Below are positions 27,006 to 33,771 of a DNA stretch of 41,580 nt, in pieces; within the stretch, counting starts at the first letter, position 1; each line of letters begins with the position of its first letter. A program made the position numbers and the translations under genes. The DNA is from an uncultured Bacteroidota bacterium (GTDB taxonomy: Bacteria > Bacteroidota > Bacteroidia > Bacteroidales > 4484-276), in assembly GCA_903944895.1 (NCBI GenBank), contig CAJATL010000020.1, positions 1 to 41,580 of the forward strand, in the 5' to 3' direction. A model generated the notes under the pieces. The model saw only the letters and a program-made list of their open reading frames with translations, was not told the origin of the DNA and ran no database searches.

Positions 27006-28007
27006 ATGAAAAAACTAACATTCTTTCTTTTAATCTTAATTTTTGGAGCAAATTCAAACAGTGCAAACGCCGATGTTGTAAAGGTTTCGGGCAGGCAGAT
27101 TTTTGTGAACGATAAACCTTACATCATTAAAGGAATTTGCTACCATCCGGTGCCCCAAGGTAGCGACAAAAGAAGTTTTAACAATCTCACCGAAGATTTA
27201 AAACTGATGAAGGAAGCTGGCATCAACACCATCAGGGTTTATTCGCCCATAACTGAAGTTGCAGTGCTGGATCAGATTGATGCTGCCGGGATTAAGGTTA
27301 TTATTGGCTTTGGGTATTACCAGGACAGGATTTATGATATCCTTTCGGGAACATTTGCCGATTATGTAAATTCTTACAAAAACCATAATGCCATACTTAT
27401 CTGGGAGTTGGGCAATGAGTACAACTATCACCCTGAGTGGTTCGAAGGTAATATCGAAACCTGGTACAAAGCCTTAAACGAAGCTGCTGCTGCCATACAT
27501 CAGCTTGATCCTTCTCATCCCGTTTCGACAGCTCATGGCGAATTGCCCGATTCGAAGGCTTTATCCTTATGCCCGAACATTGATATTTGGGGAATGAATG
27601 TTTATCGCTGGGATAATCCCGAAGCGATTTTTGCTGAATGGAGCGCCATTAGCTCCAAACCGATGTATTTGTCGGAAGCCGGCGCAGACAGCTATATGGC
27701 TGCCGAACTTAATGGTTACAAACAAGGCGAAAATGAATTGGCACAGGCCGATGCCACCCGGAATATTCTGGATCAGGTTTTCAGGCATGCCGATATTTGT
27801 TCGGGTGTTGCACTGTTTGCCTTTGTAGATGAGTTGTGGAAAGCAGGCAACAACAACAGCCTCGATCCGGGCGGATGGGCGCCCAAAAGCAGCGGCGTTC
27901 CTTACGATGGCGCTGCCAATGAAGAATACTGGGGAATAGTGAAAATTGATAGAAGTAAGAAATTAGCTTTTGAGGTGGTAAAGGAAAAATATACTGAGAA
28001 ACCCTAA
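27006..28007 (+). CDS. Periplasmic clan GH-A TIM-barrel glycosidase or glucanosyltransferase
   Basis: About 333 residues with a signal peptide from the ATG at 27006 (MKKLTFFLLILIFGANS...ANA). The open frame extends ten codons upstream to 26976, but that part is charged. The mature sequence begins with a short strand pair (GRQIFVNDKPYIIKGICYHP). It then runs through a barrel with LMKEAGINTIRVYSP, an acid/base at E138 (WELGNEYNYH) and a nucleophile at E224 (YLSEAGADSY). The opening and the INTIRVY segment recall GH72 glucanosyltransferases and the GH2/GH5 core, but I cannot fix the family. In this locus it is a candidate periplasmic beta-glucan trimming or chain-rearranging enzyme. It lies between the two symporter genes, 5 bases before the second. 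Confidence 0.75.
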   Translation: MKKLTFFLLILIFGANSNSANADVVKVSGRQIFVNDKPYIIKGICYHPVPQGSDKRSFNNLTEDLKLMKEAGINTIRVYSPITEVAVLDQIDAAGIKVIIGFGYYQDRIYDILSGTFADYVNSYKNHNAILIWELGNEYNYHPEWFEGNIETWYKALNEAAAAIHQLDPSHPVSTAHGELPDSKALSLCPNIDIWGMNVYRWDNPEAIFAEWSAISSKPMYLSEAGADSYMAAELNGYKQGENELAQADATRNILDQVFRHADICSGVALFAFVDELWKAGNNNSLDPGGWAPKSSGVPYDGAANEEYWGIVKIDRSKKLAFEVVKEKYTEKP

Positions 28008-28012
28008 AAAGT

Positions 28013-29383
28013 ATGAATAGCATCATAACAAAACTCTCGTTAAAAGAAAAAATAGGCTACGGCCTGGGTGACACCGCTTCTCACTTTGTGTGGGATATGG
28101 TGGGTTTCTGGCTCCTGTTTTTTTATACCGATATTTACGGGATTTCAGCCGCAGCCGCAGGAACCATCATGCTCATTGCCCGTTTTTGGGATATGGCCAT
28201 CGATCCTGTTATTGGCGTAGTGTCCGACAGAACCAATACCCGCTGGGGAAAATTCCGCCCGTACATTTTGTTTGGAGCCGTCCCTTACGCTGTGTTGGCT
28301 GTTTTAACATTTACAACACCCGATTTCGGTGAATATGGAAAAATAATTTATGCAGGCGCAACTTACGTGCTTCTGATGACCGCTTATGCGTTCATCAACC
28401 TGCCATATTCGGCTTTGGGAGCCGTGATGACCGACGACACCTACGAACGCGCCGGATTAAATACCTATCGCTTTATTGCCGGTTTTGGCGGACAATTTAT
28501 TGTTACCGGCCTTGCATTAACTTTAGCCGAATTTTTTGGCGGTGGCGACAAGGCGCAGGGATTTCAATACACGCTGTTTTTATTTGCCGCATTAAGTCTC
28601 GTTTTCTTTTTCATCACTTTTAAGACGACCCGCGAAAGGGTGCAGCCGCCAAAAGATCAAAAAAATTCGATTAAAGAGGATGTCAAAAACCTGTTCAACA
28701 ACAAAGCCTGGATTATTTTAGCCATTGTTGGCATTGTTTCTTTTGTGATGTTTGCCATGCAAAATGCCGCCATTGCCTACTATTTTAAATATTACCTCGG
28801 GCGCGAAAACAATGTCCAGCTATTTAATGTCATTGGCACCGTTGCGCTCATTGTTGCTTTGCCTTTGTCGAAACCACTGGCAAAAAGATTTGGAAATAAA
28901 AGGGTATTCATCGGCAGTTCGTTAATTTCAGGCGTCTTTTTTATGCTGATTTACTTGCCCGGAGTAAACGATTTAACCACAATTTATGTTTTTAATATTA
29001 TTGCCAAAATGGCTTACGCACCTGCGGTTCCGCTGTTGTGGACGATGATTGCCGATTCGGCAGATTATGGTGAATGGAAATCTGGTCGCCGTTCGACGGG
29101 ATTGTACTTTTCGGCTGCCGTATTTGCTCAAAAAGCAGGTTGGGGCATCGGTGCCGCCGTGGCCGGCTGGATTCTGGCTATTTCACAATTTGTCCCAAAT
29201 GTCGAACAGACCGCTACAGCCATCACCGGAATTAAACTGCTGGTTTCGGTTATTCCCGGGATTTTGTATATGTCGTGTGCCTTGTTCATGTTATTTTATA
29301 AAATCGACTCCAACACCACCGACATTATGAAAAAGGATCTTGATATCAGAAGAGCAGTCGAAAACAATAAAATGCAATTATAA
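28013..29383 (+). CDS. Second GPH-type sugar:cation symporter (MFS)
   Basis: A 456-residue inner-membrane transporter with about 12 hydrophobic helices and the GPH motifs: KIGYGLGDTASHFVWDM, RFWDMAIDPVIGVVSD and NTRWGKFRPYILFG. Also present are the family's MIADSADYGEWKSGRRSTGL loop and a hydrophobic C-terminal helix. It begins 5 bases after the TIM-barrel enzyme gene, so the two are likely co-translated. Having two symporters in one locus suggests different chain lengths or linkages (for example glucose or disaccharide versus longer oligosaccharide). The substrate is inferred from context only. Confidence 0.9.
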   Translation: MNSIITKLSLKEKIGYGLGDTASHFVWDMVGFWLLFFYTDIYGISAAAAGTIMLIARFWDMAIDPVIGVVSDRTNTRWGKFRPYILFGAVPYAVLAVLTFTTPDFGEYGKIIYAGATYVLLMTAYAFINLPYSALGAVMTDDTYERAGLNTYRFIAGFGGQFIVTGLALTLAEFFGGGDKAQGFQYTLFLFAALSLVFFFITFKTTRERVQPPKDQKNSIKEDVKNLFNNKAWIILAIVGIVSFVMFAMQNAAIAYYFKYYLGRENNVQLFNVIGTVALIVALPLSKPLAKRFGNKRVFIGSSLISGVFFMLIYLPGVNDLTTIYVFNIIAKMAYAPAVPLLWTMIADSADYGEWKSGRRSTGLYFSAAVFAQKAGWGIGAAVAGWILAISQFVPNVEQTATAITGIKLLVSVIPGILYMSCALFMLFYKIDSNTTDIMKKDLDIRRAVENNKMQL

Positions 29384-29434
29384 ACGCAAGTTCAGAAATA
29401 TCAATAGTAAGTAAATTCAATTAAATTTAAAATT

Positions 29435-30706
29435 ATGAAACAGTTTTTAGCGCTTTTAGCTTTTGTACTCGTGGCCATTACCGGCTACTCGCAGTATATC
29501 TACAACGATTTTGATGCAAATCAGAATCATGAATTTTCGGGATGGCCAAATATCCCCGAAGTCATCGCAAATCCTGACCCATCAGGGATAAACACCAGTG
29601 CACACGTTGCAAAGTTTATCCGCAGTGGCGAGCAATGGGCGCATGCGTTCGCTATTTTGCCAGGCAAAATAAATTTTGAAACCGGCACAACATTCAAACT
29701 TAAAGTATGGTCGCCAATTGCCTGCCAGGTACTTTTTAAACTCGAAGATCAGGCCAATGGCGGAATTTCTAAAGAGGTGATGGGAAATGTGACCACACCA
29801 AACCAGTGGGTCGAAATCCAATACAATTTTTCAGGCTCAGCTTCAGAATTGTACGACAAAATTGTAATCTTCTTCGATTTTGCTACAACCACCGACCACA
29901 CTTTTTATTTTGATGATGTCGAAGGCCCCGAATATGGCGGTGGTACGCCGGTGGTAGGTTTGTATTTTCCAGTAACTTTTGATGATCCTCAAATTAATTA
30001 TGCTTTGACTGATTTTGGCGGTAATGCTTCCGAAATCGTTGTTGATCCTACTAATGCCAATAATCATGTTGTAAAAACCATCAAGACTGCCGCAGCCGAA
30101 CTTTGGGCAGGAACAACCGTTGGTGGAACCGTTGGTTTTGCCAATCCAATTCCTTTTGAAGAAGGATATACTTCGATGAGTGTCAGGGTTTGGTCGCCAA
30201 CAGCAGGAACGCCAATGCGATTAAAAGTCGAAAAATCAACTGATCCTACAATCAGCGTCGAAACCGAAGCTAACAGCACTGTGGCAAATGCCTGGCAAAC
30301 TTTGGTTTTCGATTTTAGCAACGAAGCACCAGGAACAGCCGAGATCAACTTAGGTTATGTCTATAACAAAGCGTCGATTTTCTTTAATTTCGGACAAACC
30401 GGCGCACAGGCTGGTGAGAAAACCTATTTTTGGGATGATATGCATTTTATGGGACCAACTTCAATATTCGAAAACCAGCTCAACAAAGTCCAGGTTTCTC
30501 CAAACCCGGCTTCAAACATGGTCAGCATCATTGGTGTAAGAAATATTTCGGAAACGAAAATTTTCAATATGGCCGGACAGATTGTTGTAAAAGACAACTC
30601 TGGTTCTTCAGACCTCAATGTTTCAAACTTGCCAGCCGGAGTTTATTCGATGCTGGTGACCGATAAAGACGACAACGTGTTTGTTGGCAAGCTGATAAAA
30701 GATTAA
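29435..30706 (+). CDS. T9SS-exported protein with two carbohydrate-binding-like modules
   Basis: A 423-residue protein with a signal peptide (MKQFLALLAFVLVAITGYSQ). Two jelly-roll modules follow, about 20-165 (FKLKVWSPIACQVLFKLED, TFYFDDVEGP) and 178 to about 345 (MSVRVWSPTAGTPMRLKVEK, KTYFWDDMHF). Both match the module at residues 213-368 of the glycan-binding lipoprotein at 14200. Residues 352-423 are a type A T9SS sorting domain (VQVSPNPASN, IFNMAGQIV, NLPAGVYSMLV, KLIKD). No catalytic motif is visible, so it is likely a secreted or surface-attached beta-glucan-binding protein. It is the last gene of the locus and is followed by a strong terminator. Confidence 0.85.
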   Translation: MKQFLALLAFVLVAITGYSQYIYNDFDANQNHEFSGWPNIPEVIANPDPSGINTSAHVAKFIRSGEQWAHAFAILPGKINFETGTTFKLKVWSPIACQVLFKLEDQANGGISKEVMGNVTTPNQWVEIQYNFSGSASELYDKIVIFFDFATTTDHTFYFDDVEGPEYGGGTPVVGLYFPVTFDDPQINYALTDFGGNASEIVVDPTNANNHVVKTIKTAAAELWAGTTVGGTVGFANPIPFEEGYTSMSVRVWSPTAGTPMRLKVEKSTDPTISVETEANSTVANAWQTLVFDFSNEAPGTAEINLGYVYNKASIFFNFGQTGAQAGEKTYFWDDMHFMGPTSIFENQLNKVQVSPNPASNMVSIIGVRNISETKIFNMAGQIVVKDNSGSSDLNVSNLPAGVYSMLVTDKDDNVFVGKLIKD

Positions 30707-30759
30707 TTTTTTACGCACCCAAAGGTGCAATATTTGTAGTTAGTAATTTTGATGAGGGG

Positions 30760-30786
30760 GGTGCCGGGAAACCGGCGCCTTTTTTT
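30760..30786 (+). terminator. Rho-independent terminator of the glucan locus
   Basis: GGTGCCGG (30760-30767) and CCGGCGCC (30772-30779) form an 8-base stem (one G-T pair) closed by a GAAA tetraloop and followed by seven T. It lies 54 bases after the last gene. The rest of the 310-base gap up to 31017 shows a possible promoter and no convincing gene. Confidence 0.9.
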
Positions 30787-30875
30787 ATGGGTCTAAACGG
30801 TCTCTTTTGTTTTGTTTTTTAGCTGGTTGGCAGGAATTATTTTGGCAAAGGAAGGCTGTTGCTTTGATAAATTTC

Positions 30876-30883
30876 TACTTTTG
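30876..30883 (+). promoter_or_regulatory. Putative -7 element upstream of the YprB-like gene
   Basis: TACTTTTG matches TAnnTTTG exactly. No TTTG sits at the usual 19-21 base distance upstream, so support is partial. It would give a leader of about 130 bases. Confidence 0.3.
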
Positions 30884-31016
30884 TTCGAGTGTTTTACATT
30901 GATTTTCATGATTTATAGATTTGAGTCATTAGCAATGGTTTTGTTTAACGTTAGCGGTGCAAATGACAATAGGAAAAACCAATATATCATTGATATCTGG
31001 TGAAATTTGAAGATAA

Positions 31017-32105
31017 ATGAAATTCAAATTAGTACTTATGGCAAGAAAGACTTTGGAGAAAACGATAAAATTAGCTCAAGATAAATTGATAAAGAATCCT
31101 AAAAATGAGATTATTGATGGAATTCATGTATATACCAAACAACCAATCAATTCTCTTAGACTTTTTGACTCTTCTAGAAGTAGGCAAGTCTTAAAGAAAA
31201 ATCAGGAGAAGTATAAGGGTATTACCATTTCAAAGCATTTCAAAGGTAGAATTTTAACGAATAAATATGGAAAATGCTATCGTATTTCAGCAGTTACAAA
31301 AATGGACAATTATGAGCCAAATCAAGAAAGTGCAAAACGTAGGCTTCTTTTTGACTTGAAAGTAATTACTGGTATTGCAGAAACAACAGAAGGCAATTTA
31401 AAAAACGCTGGCATTCGCTCAATATCTCAACTTACAAAACATTTTCGCTATGGTAATGAGGCGAAAGCCTACCTTAGTTTAGTTGAGAACCAAAACGCAG
31501 TAAAGATTTATGAGCAACTCTCAATGAGGTTTACATCCTCAAATCCACTATTTCTTGCAAACTCTGTATTTTTCAAGTTGTCCGACATTGCCTTTATTGA
31601 CATCGAAACTACTGGACTAAGTGAAACCCCTTTGTTTTTAATTGGTATTGCAACTTTTCTGGACAATCATTTAATAATCGACCAAATCTTTGCAAGAGAA
31701 CCCAGTGAAGAAATGGCAACATTGCATTTTTTAGGCAAATACTTAAAAGGCAAAAAAGCAATAGTAACTTTTAATGGTAAATCTTTTGATGTACCGTTTA
31801 TAAGAAAACGCATGGAAAGACACGATTTGAAACATGAAATCAATCATCCGCATTTTGACCTCAAATACCTTTCTCAAAAAGCGTTTGCTAACATTATTTT
31901 TGACTTTAGACTTAAAACCCTGGAGAGAGAACTTTTTAAAATAGAAAGAATAGATGATGTTTCTGGTTATGATATTCCTTTCTATTACAGAACCTACCTA
32001 AAAACTCAAAACATTGGTTCAGTTGTTCCAATCATTGAACACAACAAACAAGATTTAATTTCAACTGTAAAACTATTTTTGAAACTTCACCAAATTTGGA
32101 GCTAA
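31017..32105 (+). CDS. YprB-like RNase H-fold exonuclease
   Basis: A 362-residue cytoplasmic protein. The C-terminal part (about 190-355) is a DEDD/RNase H-like 3'-5' exonuclease domain. FIDIETTGLSETPLFLIGIA supplies the first acidic pair, VTFNGKSFDVPFIRKRM the middle one, and HFDLKYLSQKAF plus EHNKQDLISTVKL the rest. The N-terminal 180 residues include a helix-hairpin-helix-like stretch (GIAETTEGNLKNAGIRSISQL). The family is of the YprB type and its cellular substrate is poorly defined. It is followed after 8 bases by xseA, suggesting a shared DNA metabolism role. The gene is AT-rich (about one third GC in two sampled 60-base lines) against close to half in a sampled line of xseA, which suggests a different origin. 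The ATG at 31038 is an alternative start. Confidence 0.75.
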   Translation: MKFKLVLMARKTLEKTIKLAQDKLIKNPKNEIIDGIHVYTKQPINSLRLFDSSRSRQVLKKNQEKYKGITISKHFKGRILTNKYGKCYRISAVTKMDNYEPNQESAKRRLLFDLKVITGIAETTEGNLKNAGIRSISQLTKHFRYGNEAKAYLSLVENQNAVKIYEQLSMRFTSSNPLFLANSVFFKLSDIAFIDIETTGLSETPLFLIGIATFLDNHLIIDQIFAREPSEEMATLHFLGKYLKGKKAIVTFNGKSFDVPFIRKRMERHDLKHEINHPHFDLKYLSQKAFANIIFDFRLKTLERELFKIERIDDVSGYDIPFYYRTYLKTQNIGSVVPIIEHNKQDLISTVKLFLKLHQIWS

Positions 32106-32113
32106 CTATCAAT

Positions 32114-33265
32114 ATGCCACAAATAACCAAACTATCTGAAATAGCAAATGAAATTGACCGATTAATCCACGATGGATTTGCCGGCAAAACATTTTGGATT
32201 ACCGCCGAAATTTCGAGTGTTAAAAAAATGCCGGCCAAGCGGTGGTGCTTTCTGGATTTTACGCAAACCGACGAAAATGGCGAAACAAGAATCAACGGCC
32301 TTTGCTGGGCGAGGCATTACGATACCATCGAATTGTTCGAAAGTGCCACGGGTAAGGAATTCAAAAGCGACACCGAGATCACCTGCAAGGTAAGCGTAAC
32401 CTTTTATAAAGCGAGAACCAATATCAATCTCGAAATCCTGGAAATTGATGTTGCACATGCCATCGGCAAACTGGAAATCGAAAGGCAAAAAACTCTTAAA
32501 AGACTGGTTGACGAAACAGACACAATAAAGCTCAGACCCGACGGAAGATACCATACGCCGAATAATTACCTCGAACTTCCAAAAGTCATTCAACGCATTG
32601 TTTTGGTTACTGCGCCAAATTCGGATGGGCTAAGAGATTTTAAAAACGTAACCCTCAAAAACAAATATGGGTATGCGTTTTCAATTCACGAATATCTTTC
32701 GACAGTTCAGGGAAATACGGCCAGTAAGCTGATTTTGGAAAATCTGAAATTGATCAACCCCAAAAACTATGATGTTGTTGTAATTGCCCGTGGTGGCGGC
32801 TCCGACACCGATTTCGCTGCTTTCAACGATTTTGAACTTGCCAAATTTGTCGCCACATTTCCAATTCCAATTTTAACAGGAATCGGCCACGACCGTAATA
32901 CCAGCATTGTTGATTTGATGGCGCGCCAGATGCGCACTCCAACCGAAGTGGCCAATTTTATTGTTGACCGTAATATGGAATTTGAAGCTGAAATCCAGCA
33001 ACTGAAAGACCGATTTTTCGATGCCATCGAAGATTTAATCGAAGATTCACGAAACACCCTGCAGTATTTAAAACAACGGGTAAAAAATCTGTCACCTTCA
33101 ACAATTTTAAATAAGGGTTTTGCGATAATTACCAGCAACAACAAAATTATAACCGATCCTAAAAGCATAGCATTAAACACCGAATTAGACATTATTCTCA
33201 AAGACGAAATCATCCAAAGTACCGTAACAAAAAAAATTAAAAATGAAAAGCAATCTTACATTTGA
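32114..33265 (+). CDS. xseA: Exodeoxyribonuclease VII large subunit
   Basis: A 383-residue XseA, the catalytic subunit of exonuclease VII, which degrades single-stranded DNA to short oligonucleotides in the cytoplasm. The start is placed at 32114 because it removes an overlap with the previous gene and begins at the conserved region (MPQITKLSEIANEI); the frame is open from 32096. The N-terminal OB fold (about 20-105) includes FWITAEISSVKK and RWCFLDFTQTDENG. The catalytic domain (about 130 onward) has the conserved RGGGSDTDFAAFND, PILTGIGHDRNTSIVDLMA and RTPTEVANFIV. The C-terminus ends with the usual LSPSTILNKGFAIIT. The small subunit gene overlaps its 3' end. Confidence 0.95.
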   Translation: MPQITKLSEIANEIDRLIHDGFAGKTFWITAEISSVKKMPAKRWCFLDFTQTDENGETRINGLCWARHYDTIELFESATGKEFKSDTEITCKVSVTFYKARTNINLEILEIDVAHAIGKLEIERQKTLKRLVDETDTIKLRPDGRYHTPNNYLELPKVIQRIVLVTAPNSDGLRDFKNVTLKNKYGYAFSIHEYLSTVQGNTASKLILENLKLINPKNYDVVVIARGGGSDTDFAAFNDFELAKFVATFPIPILTGIGHDRNTSIVDLMARQMRTPTEVANFIVDRNMEFEAEIQQLKDRFFDAIEDLIEDSRNTLQYLKQRVKNLSPSTILNKGFAIITSNNKIITDPKSIALNTELDIILKDEIIQSTVTKKIKNEKQSYI

Positions 33266-33446
33266 CAAGGCTTTCGACGAATTGACCAGGTTTGTCGAAC
33301 AAATTGAAGACAATAAAATCCAGGTTGACACCCTTTCGGAAAAAGTGAAAGAAGCCAACGAACTCATCAAATTCTGTGAAACTAAACTCCGGAAAATTGA
33401 GAAAGAAGTTGATGCCGCCACTGATGACGATTTCCCAACTTCTTAA
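33243..33446 (+). CDS. xseB: Exodeoxyribonuclease VII small subunit
   Basis: A 67-residue XseB with the typical helical hairpin (LTFDKAFDELTRFVEQIE, VDTLSEKVKEANELIKFCE). It binds XseA and regulates the complex. It overlaps xseA by 23 bases, which implies translational coupling and matched stoichiometry. The palindromic repeat begins directly after it. Confidence 0.93.
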   Translation: MKSNLTFDKAFDELTRFVEQIEDNKIQVDTLSEKVKEANELIKFCETKLRKIEKEVDAATDDDFPTS

Positions 33447-33455
33447 AATATTATT

Positions 33456-33615
33456 AGGTCTGGTCTAAAAAGGTATTAAAAGCAAAAAAAATGTGGCGAA
33501 AGCCCAAAATATCATGGACATCAATTGCCCCGACCTTAAGGTCGGGGCAATTGAAAAACAGACAATTGCCGGGCTTTAGCCCAAAACCAACCAGTTCTTA
33601 GACTGAGCTCATAAA
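33456..33615. repeat. Nested palindromic intergenic repeat, copy 2
   Basis: A 160-base element after xseB, related to 2434-2611. The core at 33521-33554 is a perfect 34-base palindrome with no loop (arms start TCAATTGCCCCGACCTT). It is flanked by GGCGAAAGCCC (about 33496) and GGGCTTTAGCCC (about 33571). The outer ends are GTCTAAAAA on the left and TTCTTAGACTGAGCTC on the right, which read as inverted versions of each other. The right half is highly conserved with copy 1. The rest of the 325-base gap (33616-33771) holds only a weak promoter match. Confidence 0.8.
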
Positions 33616-33747
33616 TATCTGGAAAAATTGCCTGGCAATGTGTAATTTGATGATTTGTCCTTCAAAATCAAAAACTTTCACTCCATCATTTTGTGTTTGA
33701 CCAGATGAATTTAAGGAAAAGACATCCCAACATTCGGCCAACATTAC

Positions 33748-33755
33748 TAATTTTG
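33748..33755 (+). promoter_or_regulatory. Putative -7 element of the helicase gene
   Basis: TAATTTTG matches TAnnTTTG exactly, 16 bases before the TTG start at 33772. No clear -33 TTTG was found. The leader would be only about 10 bases. Confidence 0.3.
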
Positions 33756-33771
33756 ACCCTAAAAAAACAAA

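Noticed and set aside
30812-31003. 63-codon plus-strand open frame after the locus terminator
   Set aside because: It is hydrophobic at first but has no recognisable family or coding-like composition, and it overlaps the predicted promoter of the next gene. Most likely chance.
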